DNA from: Arthrobacter sp. PAMC25564
Lineage (GTDB): Bacteria > Actinomycetota > Actinomycetes > Actinomycetales > Micrococcaceae
Assembly: GCF_004798705.1 (NCBI RefSeq)
Contig: NZ_CP039290.1
Span: 1,488,001 to 1,552,000, forward strand
DNA length: 64,000 bases
Reading direction: 5' to 3'
The notes beneath the pieces were generated by a model that saw nothing but the letters and a program-made list of their open reading frames with translations, had not been told where the DNA came from and searched no databases. Shown here piece by piece: positions 35,102 through 44,332 of this stretch. A program made the position numbers and the translations under genes. Each line of letters starts with the position of its first letter. The stretch's first letter is position 1.

Positions 35102-36319
35102 CTATTTGGCCTTGCCCAGGAAGTCCTGGAGCCGGCCGACGCCGGTGGCCAGGTCTTCGTCGCCCAGGGCATAGGAGAGGCGGAGGTAGCCGGAGGGCCC
35201 GAAAGCCTCGCCCGGCACCACAGCAACCTCGACTTCGTCCAGGATCAGGGCGGCCAGTTCCGCGGACGTCCCGGGCCGGACCGGGCCGTTTGCCGAGGGG
35301 AACTCCTGGCCCAGCAGCGCGCGGACATCCGCGTACACGTAGAAGGCGCCCTTCGGCGTCGGGCATTCCACGCCCTCAATGGCGTTCAGGCCCGCCACGA
35401 TGGCCTTGCGGCGGCGGTCGAAGGCGAGCTTCATCTCGTCGACGGCGGTCAGCGGGCCGGACACCGCGGCGAGGGCCGCGACCTGCGGGATGTTGGAGAC
35501 GTTGGATGTGGAGTGCGACTGCAGGTTGGTGGCGGCCTTGATGACGTCGGCCGGGCCGATCATCCAGCCCACCCGCCAGCCCGTCATGGCATAGGTCTTC
35601 GCCACCCCGTTGAGGATGACGACCTTGTCGCCCAGTTCGGGGACGGCCGTCGCAATCGAGGTGAACGGCACGCCGTCGTACGTCAGGTGCTCGTAGATCT
35701 CATCGGTGACGACCCAGAGGCCCTTGGACGCCGCCCATTGGCCGATTTCCTTGACCTGCTCAGGCGAGTAGACCGCGCCGGTGGGGTTGGACGGGGAGAC
35801 GAAGAGCAGGATCTTGCTGCGGTCGGTGCGGGCCGCTTCCAACTGGTCCACGGTGACCAGGTAATCCTGTTCCGGCCCGGCAAAGACGTTGACCGGCACG
35901 CCACCCGCAAGCCGGATCGACTCCGGGTAGGTGGTCCAGAACGGGGTCGGGACAATGACTTCGTCGCCGGGATCCAGCAACGTGGCAAAGGTGTTGTACA
36001 CCGCCTGCTTGCCGCCGTTGGTCACCAGCACCTGGGAGGCCTCGGCCTTGTAGCCGGAGTCCCTGAACGTCTTGTCCACGATGGCCTGCTTGAGCTCCGG
36101 CAGGCCGCCGGCAGGGGAGTAGCGGTGGTACTTGGGCTGGCTGGCGGCCTCGATGGCGGCCTGCACGATGTAGCCCGGAGTCGGGAAATCCGGTTCGCCG
36201 GCGCCGAAACCTATGACGGGCCGGCCCGCTGCCTTCAATGCCTTCGCCTTGGCATCGACGGCCAGGGTGGCGGATTCGGCTATGGCGGAAATGCGCTGGG
36301 AAATGCGGGCGGCAGGCAT
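35102..36319 (-). CDS. PLP-dependent aminotransferase class I (aspartate aminotransferase-like)
   Basis: 405 residues of fold-type I. Landmarks are [73 protein letters not shown], and the PLP lysine in [16 protein letters not shown] (near residue 240); the substrate-carboxylate Arg lies in [12 protein letters not shown]. The subgroup I gamma layout matches the AspC/AspB enzymes that interconvert aspartate and oxaloacetate; some members also use prephenate or aromatic acids. Confidence 0.9.
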   Translation of the reverse strand: MPAARISQRISAIAESATLAVDAKAKALKAAGRPVIGFGAGEPDFPTPGYIVQAAIEAASQPKYHRYSPAGGLPELKQAIVDKTFRDSGYKAEASQVLVTNGGKQAVYNTFATLLDPGDEVIVPTPFWTTYPESIRLAGGVPVNVFAGPEQDYLVTVDQLEAARTDRSKILLFVSPSNPTGAVYSPEQVKEIGQWAASKGLWVVTDEIYEHLTYDGVPFTSIATAVPELGDKVVILNGVAKTYAMTGWRVGWMIGPADVIKAATNLQSHSTSNVSNIPQVAALAAVSGPLTAVDEMKLAFDRRRKAIVAGLNAIEGVECPTPKGAFYVYADVRALLGQEFPSANGPVRPGTSAELAALILDEVEVAVVPGEAFGPSGYLRLSYALGDEDLATGVGRLQDFLGKAK

Positions 36320-36503
36320 GGCGGGTCCATTCTTCGCTTGCAGCTGGGGAGGCTGTTTGTGGGATTCGACGGGATCTACTCTATGCTGTTCACCGGATCC
36401 TCCGGTGTGTCGGCAGGTGAATATGACTGGAGTTTTTCAGCCGGTTTCCGGGGCACACGAGGGGTCCGGAAGGTGCCGGTTCGACGTAGACGCAGTTGTT
36501 GCG

Positions 36504-36509
36504 TAGACT
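36504..36509 (+). promoter_or_regulatory. -10 element TAGACT upstream of tRNA-Trp
   Basis: TAGACT with a weak TTCGAC at -35 (18-bp spacing) would start transcription about 80 nt before tRNA-Trp, and probably reads into secE-nusG. Confidence 0.45.
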
Positions 36510-36593
36510 GGTTCTCCGGTGTTGAAAACACGATGATGGTCCGCGCCTCAGTGAAGACTGGGGAAGAGCAGCCGGAACGTAATTTCGATCCAT

Positions 36594-36666
36594 AGGGTAG
36601 TGGCGCAATTGGTAGCGCAGCGGTCTCCAAAACCGCAGGTTGCAGGTTCGAGTCCTGTCTGCCCTG
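36594..36666 (+). tRNA. trnW: tRNA-Trp (CCA anticodon)
   Basis: 73 nt with a full cloverleaf. The acceptor arm AGGGTAG pairs with CTGCCCT (one G-U), the anticodon stem GCGGT/ACCGC encloses CTCCAAA with anticodon CCA at 36627-36629, and the T arm contains GGTTCGAGTCC. The discriminator is G and the 3' CCA is not encoded. Its position before secE is common in Actinobacteria. Confidence 0.97.
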
Positions 36667-36759
36667 CGCATGCTGTTCCGGGAAATCCGGAACCAGCGCA
36701 GCAACCATGGTTCAGTCCGGAACCGGGTATCCGACATTGCGAGGATGAGTGAGGACCAG

Positions 36760-37029
36760 GTGACCGACACGGCTGCAAGCAGCTCCAAAGGCCGCCCCGC
36801 CAAGAACGCCGCCAAGGCTGGCTTCTTCGCTCGAATCGCACTCTTCGTCCGCCAGGTGATCGGCGAGCTGAAGAAGGTCGTTGCACCGACCCGCAAGGAA
36901 CTGATCAATTACACGCTCGTGGTGCTGGTATTCGTGATCATCATGATGCTCATCGTCACCCTGCTCGATCTGGCCTTCGGGACCGGAATCAGCTGGGTCT
37001 TCGGCGGTAAGGGAGCCACGGACCGCTAA
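36760..37029 (+). CDS. secE: Preprotein translocase subunit SecE
   Basis: 89 residues from the GTG at 36760, preferred because GAGGA sits at the right distance; an ATG at 36745 has GAGG too close. SecE clamps SecY in the translocon. A short basic N-terminus precedes the amphipathic FVRQVIGELKKVVAPTRKEL and a single membrane helix (LVVLVFVIIMMLIVTLLDLAF). It lies between tRNA-Trp and nusG, the standard order. Confidence 0.95.
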   Translation: MTDTAASSSKGRPAKNAAKAGFFARIALFVRQVIGELKKVVAPTRKELINYTLVVLVFVIIMMLIVTLLDLAFGTGISWVFGGKGATDR

Positions 37030-37142
37030 GGCGACCCGTCCGCAGCCTGCGTGGAATCCCCGGGAAACCGGAGGTTCCGCGGGGTGTGCGGAATTGAGTC
37101 ATTTAAATAGGCATGTTAGGCAATGAGGAAGCAGGAGACCAA

Positions 37143-38000
37143 GTGTCTGAGCAGGAGCTCGAGGTAACTGAGACTGAGCTGGATAAGAGCCAGGACGCCA
37201 CCGTGGAAGCAGTGGAAGAGTCCGAGGCTGCGTCTGCTGCGCCCGAATCCGAAGTCGCTGACGAGGCCGTAGCTGACGACGCCGACGAAGATGCCGCCGC
37301 TGTCGACGTCGAGTCCGGCGAGGAAGCAGCCGAGTCCGGCGAAGAAGAAGCCGGCGGCGAGCCGGCCGACGCGCTGGAAGCCGCCGCTGCCGCCGCCGAG
37401 GTCGACCCGGCCGAGGAATTCAAGGCCAAGCTGCGCCGCCAGGAGGGTGACTGGTATGTCATCCATTCCTACGCCGGCTACGAAAACCGCGTCAAGGCAA
37501 ACCTTGAGACCCGCATCCAGACCCTGGACATGGAAGATTACATCTTCGAGATCCAGGTTCCGATGGAGGAAGTCGTTGAGATCAAGAACGCCCAGCGCAA
37601 GGTCATCAACCGCGTCCGCATCCCCGGCTACGTCCTGGTCCGGATGGACCTGACGGATGCCTCGTGGGGCGCCGTCCGCCACACCCCCGGAGTCACCGGC
37701 TTCGTGGGCAACGCCCACAACCCCGTGCCGCTCCGCCTCGATGAGGTCTTCTCCATGCTCGCCCCGGTCTTCGAAGAAGAGCAGGCAGAGAAGGGCAAGC
37801 CGGTCAAGCACGCCGCCGCGCACGTCGACGTCGACTTCGAGGTCGGCGAGTCGGTCATCGTCAAGGAAGGTCCCTTCGAGACCCTTCCCGCCACGATCTC
37901 CGAGATCAAGGTCGATTCCCAGACGCTCGTGGTGCTGGTCTCGATCTTCGAGCGCGAGACCCCCGTCACTCTGGCATTCAACCAGGTCAGCAAGATCTAG
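37143..38000 (+). CDS. nusG: Transcription termination/antitermination factor NusG
   Basis: 285 residues from the GTG at 37143, 5 nt after GGAG; the ATG at 37113 lacks a ribosome site. Residues 1 to about 95 are an acidic Glu/Ala/Asp extension found in actinobacterial NusG. The NGN domain follows ([42 protein letters not shown]), and the C-terminal KOW domain has [19 protein letters not shown]. It binds RNA polymerase and couples it to Rho or to the ribosome. Confidence 0.96.
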   Translation: MSEQELEVTETELDKSQDATVEAVEESEAASAAPESEVADEAVADDADEDAAAVDVESGEEAAESGEEEAGGEPADALEAAAAAAEVDPAEEFKAKLRRQEGDWYVIHSYAGYENRVKANLETRIQTLDMEDYIFEIQVPMEEVVEIKNAQRKVINRVRIPGYVLVRMDLTDASWGAVRHTPGVTGFVGNAHNPVPLRLDEVFSMLAPVFEEEQAEKGKPVKHAAAHVDVDFEVGESVIVKEGPFETLPATISEIKVDSQTLVVLVSIFERETPVTLAFNQVSKI

Positions 38001-38131
38001 CTTTCCCCACAGAATTCGCTCCGGTACTGCCCGCTTAGCGGTCCCGGAGCGGCCGGCCGCCTCGCCATGGCGGCCACCAAGCTGAGGCACGCTCCTGTGT
38101 CCCAGGACGTAATTGAGAGAAGGACCCTACA

Positions 38132-38563
38132 TTGGCTCCCAAGAAGAAGGTCACCGGCCTCATCAAGCTGCAGATCCAGGCAGGTGCCGCTAACCCGGCC
38201 CCGCCGATCGGTCCTGCGCTTGGCCAGCACGGTGTCAACATCATGGAATTCTGCAAGGCGTACAACGCTGCGACGGAAGCCCAGCGCGGCAACGTTATTC
38301 CTGTTGAAATCACGGTCTACGAGGACCGTTCATTCACGTTCATCACCAAGACCCCGCCGGCCGCGGAGCTCATCAAGAAGGCTGCAGGCGTTGCCAAGGG
38401 TTCACCGACCCCGCACACCGTCAAGGTCGCCAAGCTGACCCAGGCCCAGGTCAACGAGATCGCCACCACCAAGATGGAAGACCTCAACGCCACGAGCCTC
38501 GAAGGCGCAGCGAAGATCATCGCCGGCACCGCCCGTTCCATGGGTATCACCGTCGAGGGTTAA
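38132..38563 (+). CDS. rplK: 50S ribosomal protein L11
   Basis: 143 residues from a TTG start with AAGGA 7 nt upstream. It shows the canonical N-terminal [20 protein letters not shown] and [15 protein letters not shown], and the RNA-binding C-terminal domain with TKMEDLNA. It forms the GTPase-associated stalk base with 23S rRNA. Confidence 0.97.
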
Positions 38564-38701
38564 TTCCCCACCGCCGGGCGACCGGCACCACCATTCATTG
38601 AAATGTTGGAAACCCGGCACGGATAAACCAGCCGGAGTCCCGACTGTGGCAGGGCCCAGCGCGGTCCGTAGACCACAACTGCACAAGGAGAAATAAGCAG
38701 C

Positions 38702-39409
38702 ATGGCAAAGCGCAGCAAAGCATATGAGGCAGCCGCAGCCAAGATCGACGCGGAGAAGTTCTACGCGCCGTTCGAGGCAGTGACGCTGGCCAAGGACACC
38801 AACCCGTCCAAGTTCGACGCCACCGTTGAGGTCGCATTCCGCCTGGGTGTCGACCCCCGCAAGGCCGACCAGATGGTCCGCGGCACCGTTATCCTCCCCC
38901 ACGGCACCGGTAAGACTGCCCGCGTCCTCGTCTTCGCAACGGGCGACAAGGCCGAGGCGGCAATTGCTGCCGGCGCCGATTTCGTTGGTTCCGATGACCT
39001 GATCGAAAAGATCGCAGCCGGCTGGACCGACTTCGACGCAGCCGTGGCCACCCCCGACCTCATGGGCAAGGTTGGCCGCCTCGGTAAGGTTCTGGGCCCG
39101 CGTAACCTGATGCCGAACCCGAAGACCGGCACCGTGACCGCTGACGTCGCCAAGGCCGTCAACGACATCAAGGGCGGCAAGATCGACTTCCGCGTCGACA
39201 AGCACTCGAACCTGCACTTCATCATCGGCAAGGTTTCGTTCGACGCCCTCAAGCTGGCCGAGAACTACGCAGCCGCACTGGAAGAGGTTCTTCGCCTCAA
39301 GCCGTCCGCTTCCAAGGGCCGCTACATCCAGAAGGCCACCGTCGCCACGACGTTTGGCCCGGGCATCTCGGTTGACCCCAACGTCACCAAGGTCCTGACC
39401 GAGGTCTGA
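38702..39409 (+). CDS. rplA: 50S ribosomal protein L1
   Basis: 235 residues. L1 builds the mobile stalk near the E site. The signature region [20 protein letters not shown] and [15 protein letters not shown] is intact. It lies 138 bp behind rplK and ends at a terminator hairpin, so rplK-rplA is separated from rplJ-rplL. Confidence 0.97.
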   Translation: MAKRSKAYEAAAAKIDAEKFYAPFEAVTLAKDTNPSKFDATVEVAFRLGVDPRKADQMVRGTVILPHGTGKTARVLVFATGDKAEAAIAAGADFVGSDDLIEKIAAGWTDFDAAVATPDLMGKVGRLGKVLGPRNLMPNPKTGTVTADVAKAVNDIKGGKIDFRVDKHSNLHFIIGKVSFDALKLAENYAAALEEVLRLKPSASKGRYIQKATVATTFGPGISVDPNVTKVLTEV

Positions 39410-39440
39410 TCCTCAACAGTTCCACAGGAAGCAACAGAAA

Positions 39441-39468
39441 GACCGTCCCGCAACTGCGGGGCGGTCTT
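39441..39468 (+). terminator. Terminator after rplA
   Basis: A 13-bp stem with one G-U pair (AGACCGTCCCGCA / TGCGGGGCGGTCT) and a minimal loop is followed by a pyrimidine-rich TCCTGTCTT. Confidence 0.75.
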
Positions 39469-39479
39469 CCTGTCTTCCC

Positions 39480-39527
39480 TGGAACGCCGGCGCCCTGGAA
39501 CGCCGGCGCCATGGAACGCCGGCGGAA
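39480..39527. repeat. Three tandem copies of a 16-bp repeat
   Basis: The unit TGGAACGCCGGCGCCC occurs at 39480, 39496 and 39512; copies 1 and 2 differ at one base and copy 3 diverges in its last bases. Each copy contains the palindrome GCCGGC. It lies between the rplA terminator and the GNAT gene. Confidence 0.85.
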
Positions 39528-39605
39528 ACCGGCATATGCTGGCGGTTGAACGTCCGGCTTGAGCCGGGCATCGGGCCCCTATGGGTGGCAGAACGGCTGG
39601 GATAG

Positions 39606-40724
39606 ATGCCCTCTATGGCAAATGACGTACGGATTGAACAGCTCTGGATACCCGATTCCCTCGACGGGCCCGACGCGGCCGACTTCCTGGCCGCCGTCGA
39701 AGTGGGGCGCAAGGTGCGGATGCAGACCTGGGGGAGCGATGACCTCGCGTATGCCCCGCAGGAAAAACTGCTGGAGATGGCGGACCCCTATGAACGCCAG
39801 GTGATCCTTGTGGCCAAGGTCGACGGCGAGATCGTCGGCACCGTGGACATCGCCCTGCCGCTCGCGGACGACCTCGACCTGGCCGAGTTCACCCTCGACA
39901 TCCTCCCGGAGTTCCAGGGCCAGGGCGTCGGCAGGCAACTGCTGGAGGCGGCGGAGCACTTCGCCCGGGATGAGGGCCGGCACCGGATCCTGATCGACAC
40001 CAACCACCCCGGGGCCTCGCTGGCCGGCAGCGAAGCGGAGCAACTGGTACCCGGCAGCGGGCTCGGCTTCGTTCCGCTGGGCAGCCGCGAGGTGGAATTC
40101 GCCCGGCACACCGGCTACACCCTGCAGCATATTGAGCAGTTCAGCGCTTGCACCCTTCCGCTGGACAGCAAGCTTGTCGCCGAACTGGAGGCCGAGGCCG
40201 ACGAGGCCAATGCAGGCCGCTACCGCCTGCACCACTGGACGGACCGGTGCCCGGACGAGTGGCTCGAGGCCGTCGCGGCCCTGGAAAATGCGGCCGGCGA
40301 GAACGGGGTTCCGGGGGTTGACACCGCAGACATGGTGTTCGACGGCGGTATCCTCCGCGAGGCGGAGGAGGTCACCATTGCGCAGGGGCGCCGGACGGTG
40401 GTCACCGCCGTCGAACATATCGCCACCGGAACGCTCGTGGGCCTGACCACCATCAGCGTCCTGGCCCTGCGGCCCGATGTGGTCTTCCAGGACGACACGG
40501 TGGTCCTCCAGGAGCACCGCGGCAACAAGCTGGGCCTGCTGATCAAGGTCGCCAATATGGAACGGCTGAGCGAGCAGTTCCCGGACGCCCGGGTGCTCTA
40601 CACCTGGAATGCCCCGGAAAACCGTTACCTGCTCCAGGTGAACCGGCAGCTCGGGTTCGCCACGGCCGGCGTCACCGGCATCTGGGAGAAGGAACTCCCG
40701 GATCTCGGGCCGTCTGTCAGCTGA
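39606..40724 (+). CDS. Two-domain GNAT acetyltransferase
   Basis: 372 residues from the ATG at 39606 (ATG at 39615 is an alternative). The N-terminal GNAT domain has LPEFQGQGVGRQLLEAAEHFA with the acetyl-CoA loop; the C-terminal domain keeps a degenerate GNAT shape with LQEHRGNKLGLLIKVANME and VNRQLGFATAGV. Two-domain GNATs of this kind occur widely in Actinobacteria without assigned substrates. It is inserted between rplK-rplA and rplJ-rplL, so it may have a role tied to growth, but that is only positional. Confidence 0.8.
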   Translation: MPSMANDVRIEQLWIPDSLDGPDAADFLAAVEVGRKVRMQTWGSDDLAYAPQEKLLEMADPYERQVILVAKVDGEIVGTVDIALPLADDLDLAEFTLDILPEFQGQGVGRQLLEAAEHFARDEGRHRILIDTNHPGASLAGSEAEQLVPGSGLGFVPLGSREVEFARHTGYTLQHIEQFSACTLPLDSKLVAELEAEADEANAGRYRLHHWTDRCPDEWLEAVAALENAAGENGVPGVDTADMVFDGGILREAEEVTIAQGRRTVVTAVEHIATGTLVGLTTISVLALRPDVVFQDDTVVLQEHRGNKLGLLIKVANMERLSEQFPDARVLYTWNAPENRYLLQVNRQLGFATAGVTGIWEKELPDLGPSVS

Positions 40725-40773
40725 GTCCGCCGGCGGGCCGGTGCGGGAGGCAGGCCTGCCGCCCTGGTCCGAT

Positions 40774-40803
40774 TTGGCGCGCACGCACCACGTCCCGTAA
40801 GCT
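40774..40803 (+). promoter_or_regulatory. rplJ promoter
   Basis: TTGGCG (40774-40779) and TAAGCT (40798-40803) with an 18-bp spacer would start transcription near 40810, at the beginning of the L10 leader. Confidence 0.55.
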
Positions 40804-40810
40804 GGGGGGA

Positions 40811-41003
40811 CCAAAGACCGTCGGTTGTTGGAAATCCACTCTCCCAAGCAAGACTCACTTCTGCAGTCGCGCCGGGGAGAGCCAGTGGGTTTCCGGACGA
40901 AGGACCCTGAACATAGGGCGGCCGGCGCAGGTGAACGAAGCAAAGCTCCGCAGTCATTGACCGCGTCGAGACAAGCCCCGTGCATCTGCGCGGGGCGTTT
41001 TTT
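40811..41003 (+). ncRNA. Ribosomal protein L10 leader with attenuator hairpin
   Basis: The 5' leader before rplJ contains the kink-turn-like segment AGGTGAACGAAGCAAAGCTC (about 40928-40947) typical of L10 leaders, flanked by complementary GC-rich arms. It ends in an intrinsic terminator: GCCCCGTGC / GCGCGGGGC (9 bp, one G-U, loop ATCT) followed by GTTTTTT at 40997-41003, still 60 nt before rplJ. L10(L12)4 binding to such leaders represses rplJ-rplL. Exact ends are approximate. Confidence 0.8.
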
Positions 41004-41062
41004 AGTTTTAGCTCATCTGAGCGGGGACCCGGAATACCGGCACTATCCCCGGAAGGAGGGTT

Positions 41063-41683
41063 ATGGCAACGCCTAGCAAGGTTTCAGCAGTAGCTGAGAT
41101 CACTAACGATTTCAAGGAATCGAACGCCGCTGTCCTGACCGAATACCGTGGGCTCACCGTTGCACAGCTCAAGCAACTGCGTGTCTCTCTCGGCCAGGAC
41201 ACCAAGTTCTCGGTCGTCAAGAACACCCTGACCGCTATTGCAGCCAAGGAAGCTGGTGTCGAAGCATTCGACGGCCAGCTCGCCGGCCCCACTGCAATCG
41301 CGTTCATCAAGGGTGACGCAGTTGCCGCTGCCAAGAGCCTGACGGATTTTGCCAAGACCAACAAGCAGCTGGTTATCAAGACCGGTTACTTCGAGGGCAA
41401 GGCACTGAACGCCAGCGAAGTTGCTGCCCTGGCAGCACTCGAGTCCCGCGAGCTGCAGCTCGCCAAGGTTGCAGGCATCCTCAAGGCTCCTGCCGCCGCC
41501 GCTGCACGCATCATCGACGCACTGCGCCTCAAGCTTGAAGAAGAGAACGGTGCACCGGCAGCAGCCGAGGCGCCCGCCGCTGAAGAAGCCCCGGCCGACG
41601 CTGAAGCTCCGGCTGAAGCTCCCGCCGATGCAGCAGCAGAGGCTGAGGCTCCTGCCGAAGCCGCAGCCCCCGAAGAGAACTAA
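41063..41683 (+). CDS. rplJ: 50S ribosomal protein L10
   Basis: 206 residues behind GGAAGGAGGG. The conserved body (1-160) includes EYRGLTVAQLKQLR, FSVVKNTLTAIAAKEAG and the L12-binding helix with ARIIDALRLKLEE. The last about 45 residues are an Ala/Pro/Glu-rich acidic tail, longer than in E. coli L10. L10 anchors the L7/L12 stalk and autoregulates through the leader upstream. Confidence 0.96.
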   Translation: MATPSKVSAVAEITNDFKESNAAVLTEYRGLTVAQLKQLRVSLGQDTKFSVVKNTLTAIAAKEAGVEAFDGQLAGPTAIAFIKGDAVAAAKSLTDFAKTNKQLVIKTGYFEGKALNASEVAALAALESRELQLAKVAGILKAPAAAAARIIDALRLKLEEENGAPAAAEAPAAEEAPADAEAPAEAPADAAAEAEAPAEAAAPEEN

Positions 41684-41756
41684 CTCTCTAAACCAGACTC
41701 CGGTGCGAAGGCACGGCCCAGGCCGCCGAGCACCACTATAGGAAGGACGCCACACC

Positions 41757-42131
41757 ATGGCGAAGCTCACCAACGAAGAGCTCATTGAAGCTTTCAAGGA
41801 ACTGACCATCATCGAGCTCTCCGAGTTCGTCAAGCTCTTCGAAGAGACCTTCGAAGTTACCGCTGCTGCTGTTGCTGTTGCTGGCCCCGCTGCCGGCGCT
41901 GCTGCAGAAGAAGAGGAAAAGACGGCATTCGACGTCATCCTGGAACACCCGGGCGACAAGAAGATCGCAGTGATCAAGGAAGTTCGCGCAATCACTTCCC
42001 TGGGCCTCAAGGAAGCCAAGGACCTGGTTGACAGCGCTCCCAAGGCCATCCTCGAAGGCGTCACCAAGGAAGCTGCCGAGAAGGCTGTTGCACAGCTCGA
42101 AGAAGCTGGCGCTCGCGTTACCCTCAAGTAA
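41757..42131 (+). CDS. rplL: 50S ribosomal protein L7/L12
   Basis: 124 residues: N-terminal dimerisation and L10-binding helices ([20 protein letters not shown]), an Ala/Val/Gly hinge, and the globular domain with [20 protein letters not shown] that recruits translation GTPases. A strong terminator follows. Confidence 0.97.
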   Translation: MAKLTNEELIEAFKELTIIELSEFVKLFEETFEVTAAAVAVAGPAAGAAAEEEEKTAFDVILEHPGDKKIAVIKEVRAITSLGLKEAKDLVDSAPKAILEGVTKEAAEKAVAQLEEAGARVTLK

Positions 42132-42143
42132 CACGCTGTTCCG

Positions 42144-42177
42144 GGAAACCCCGTCCACTCCGGTGGGCGGGGTTTCC
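42144..42177 (+). terminator. Terminator after rplL
   Basis: A 14-bp stem GGAAACCCCGTCCA / TGGGCGGGGTTTCC with one G-U pair and a 6-nt loop. It lies 8 bp from the convergent ybaK-like stop and can serve both directions. Confidence 0.75.
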
Positions 42178-42184
42178 TGCATTC

Positions 42185-42721
42185 CTAACCCGGTTCGCTG
42201 ATGTCCGCGACCACCGCAGCCAGGGCCGCCGTCAGGGCATCGGCGTCCACGAACGCACTGTAGCCATGCTCCCCGGCACCCATCGAAACCCGGCGGCCCG
42301 CGATAGTCCGGTCGGCGTAGACGGGCCAGGCAACGGTACTGCCCAGCGGGGTGATCGTGCCGCGCTCATAGCCGGTGGCCCCGAAGGCGGACTCCGCCGT
42401 CGGGAGCGAGAGCTTGTTCACGCCGACCAGCCTGCGCAGCTTGGGCCAGGAAATCTGCCGGTCGCCCGGAATCAGGGCGAACAGGAAGCTGCCGTCCTTG
42501 TGTTTGACCACGAGTGATTTCACGATGTCCCCGGGCTGGATTCCGAGGATCCGGGCCGCCTCGTCGAGGCTGTCCGCGGCGGGCCGCTGCACGAGCCTGA
42601 CGTCAAGCCCGCGCGCGGCGGCGTCGGCCAGGAAACGTTCCCGGCCGACGCCGGCCGCACTGCCATCCCCGACGCGGCCGGTGCCTCCGCGAATGCCGCC
42701 ATCGTCCTTCTGTGCTGCCAC
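42185..42721 (-). CDS. YbaK-type aminoacyl-tRNA deacylase
   Basis: 178 residues from GTG, 7 bp after the thiolase stop. The first about 25 residues are a Gly-rich extension. The YbaK/ProX core shows RLVQRPAADSLDEAARILGI, QPGDIVKSLVVKHKDGS with the conserved catalytic Lys, and TGYERGTITPLGS with the family's GG/PIG-like turn replaced by ITPLG. Such proteins hydrolyse mischarged Cys- or Ala-tRNA(Pro) in trans. Substrate preference is uncertain. Confidence 0.82.
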   Translation of the reverse strand: MAAQKDDGGIRGGTGRVGDGSAAGVGRERFLADAAARGLDVRLVQRPAADSLDEAARILGIQPGDIVKSLVVKHKDGSFLFALIPGDRQISWPKLRRLVGVNKLSLPTAESAFGATGYERGTITPLGSTVAWPVYADRTIAGRRVSMGAGEHGYSAFVDADALTAALAAVVADISEPG

Positions 42722-42728
42722 GGCCCGC

Positions 42729-43928
42729 TCAGTCGCGGTAGAGCAGCAGTGCTTCGCCCTGGCCGCCGCCGCCGCACAGCGAGACAGCGGCTTTGCCGGC
42801 GCCGCGCCGCTTCAGTTCGTGCGCCGCATGCAGGGCCAACCGGGCGCCGGAGGCGCCGATCGGGTGGCCCAGGGCGATCGCGCCGCCGTGGATGTTGCAC
42901 TTCTCCAGCGGGTAGTGAAGGTCCTTGAGGGACTGGACGGCCACGGAGCCGAAGGCCTCATTGATTTCGATGAAGTCCAGGTCCGTGGTGGCCCAGCCAG
43001 CCTTGTCCAGGGCATTCCTGATGGCGTTGGACGGTTGGGAGTGCAGCGAGTTGTCAGGCCCGGCAACCTGGCCGGCCTTGCCGACGACGGCCAGGTACTC
43101 CAGGCCGTTGTCCTCCGCGAACTTCCGGGAGGCGAGCACGAGGGCGGCGGCACCGTCGGAAAGGGGCGAGGAGTTGCCGGCGGTGATGGTCCCGTCCGTG
43201 ACGAATGCCGCGCGCAGGCCGGCGAGCGAGGCAACCGACGTGTCCGGACGGATGCCCTCATCCGCGGTCAGGACGAGCGGATCGCCCTTGCGCTGCTTGA
43301 CGCTGATCGGGGCGATCTCGCCGTCGAAGACGCCGTCCTTGGCGGCCCGTGCGGCACGCTGGTGGGACTGCGCCGCCACCTCGTCCTGGGAGGTCCTGTC
43401 GATGCCCAGGGTGAGGTTCTTGCTTTCCGTGGACAGGCCCATGGACTGCCCGTCGAAGGCATCGGTCAGCCCGTCGTGGGCGGCGACGTCGAGCGCCTGC
43501 ACGGAGCCGTAGGTCCACCCCTGCCGGGAGCCCGGCAGCAGGTGCGGGGCCCGCGTCATCGACTCCTGCCCGCCGGCGACGACGACGGTTGCGTCACCGC
43601 TGCGGATCATCCGGGCGGCGTCGATCACGGCGGTGAGGCCCGAAAGACAGACCTTGTTGATGGTGACAGTGGGGACATTCCAGCCGATGCCGGCGGCGAT
43701 GGCGCTCTGCCGGGCCGGGTTCTGGCCAGCCCCGGCCTGCAGCACCTGGCCCATGATCACCGAGTCCACCTGCTCGGCCTTCACCCCGCTGGCGGCCAGG
43801 GCCGCCCGGATGGCGTGGGCGCCGAGCTCGACGGCCGTGAAGCCGGCCAGCTGGCCGTTGAGGCGGCCCTGGGGCGTGCGGGCGGCGGCGAGGATGACAA
43901 CATCATTGTTGTCCGCGGAGTTGCTCAT
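42729..43928 (-). CDS. Acetyl-CoA C-acetyltransferase (thiolase)
   Basis: 399 residues. It catalyses reversible condensation or cleavage of acyl-CoA and acetyl-CoA. Catalytic residues are in the nucleophile motif NKVCLSGL, EINEAFGSV (oxyanion Asn), GGAIALGHPIGASGAR (His) and SLCGGGGQGEA (second Cys). The layout is that of a biosynthetic, AtoB-like thiolase. It reads away from rpoB and is followed by the ybaK-like gene in one unit. Confidence 0.92.
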   Translation of the reverse strand: MSNSADNNDVVILAAARTPQGRLNGQLAGFTAVELGAHAIRAALAASGVKAEQVDSVIMGQVLQAGAGQNPARQSAIAAGIGWNVPTVTINKVCLSGLTAVIDAARMIRSGDATVVVAGGQESMTRAPHLLPGSRQGWTYGSVQALDVAAHDGLTDAFDGQSMGLSTESKNLTLGIDRTSQDEVAAQSHQRAARAAKDGVFDGEIAPISVKQRKGDPLVLTADEGIRPDTSVASLAGLRAAFVTDGTITAGNSSPLSDGAAALVLASRKFAEDNGLEYLAVVGKAGQVAGPDNSLHSQPSNAIRNALDKAGWATTDLDFIEINEAFGSVAVQSLKDLHYPLEKCNIHGGAIALGHPIGASGARLALHAAHELKRRGAGKAAVSLCGGGGQGEALLLYRD

Positions 43929-43950
43929 GGTTTTCTCTTCCGATCATTAA

Positions 43951-43971
43951 CGATATTGACCTAGGTTATCG
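43951..43971. promoter_or_regulatory. Candidate operator upstream of the thiolase gene
   Basis: CGATA-N11-TATCG lies 23-43 bp upstream of the thiolase start. The spacer includes the palindrome CCTAGG. A repressor is not apparent nearby. Confidence 0.3.
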
Positions 43972-44020
43972 TGACCTCCATCACGTAGCCATCCGCCGCC
44001 CGCACCTGCGCCGGCGCCCG

Positions 44021-44051
44021 CTTGGACACCTGCTTGGACACCTGCTTGGAC
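44021..44051. repeat. 12-bp tandem repeat upstream of rpoB
   Basis: CTTGGACACCTG occurs twice head-to-tail (44021-44032, 44033-44044) and a third partial copy CTTGGAC follows. Confidence 0.8.
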
Positions 44052-44332
44052 TCGGGGTGCTTGCAATCGCGGCGGAAGTGGGGTAGACAAGTAGGTTGCT
44101 TTGCCGTATCGTAGATATTTGCGTCTTCCCTGTTTACCTTCAGCCTTCATATAGCGGTGGGCTTAGCCTGGCTGCTGCGCCATCAATGTGCCGTCTACAA
44201 CGTGCACCACCATGGGCAGCGCGGGTCCCGGGTCATATAGCGGAACCGGATTGGTAGCACTGCGGAGTCACTCTGCAGGGTGCATAACGGGGGAGATCTG
44301 AAAACGCCTGAAGGTCTGTGGAAGGATCCCTC

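Larger units (their letters stand above)
43929..44332. other. Divergent region between the thiolase gene and rpoB
   Basis: About 400 bp without a supported gene. It contains the thiolase operator candidate, a 12-bp tandem repeat (44021-44051), an AT-richer stretch at 44095-44160 where the rpoB promoter is expected (TATCGT and TATAGC are possible -10 elements), and a long untranslated rpoB leader. Confidence 0.6.

Noticed and set aside
39480..39527. Possible CRISPR-like repeat
   Set aside because: Three contiguous 16-bp copies without spacers are a tandem repeat; no cas genes are present.
43947..44150. 67-codon minus-strand frame with repeated VQAG residues upstream of the thiolase gene
   Set aside because: The repeats are only the translation of the 12-bp DNA repeat, there is no ribosome site, and it covers the divergent promoter region.
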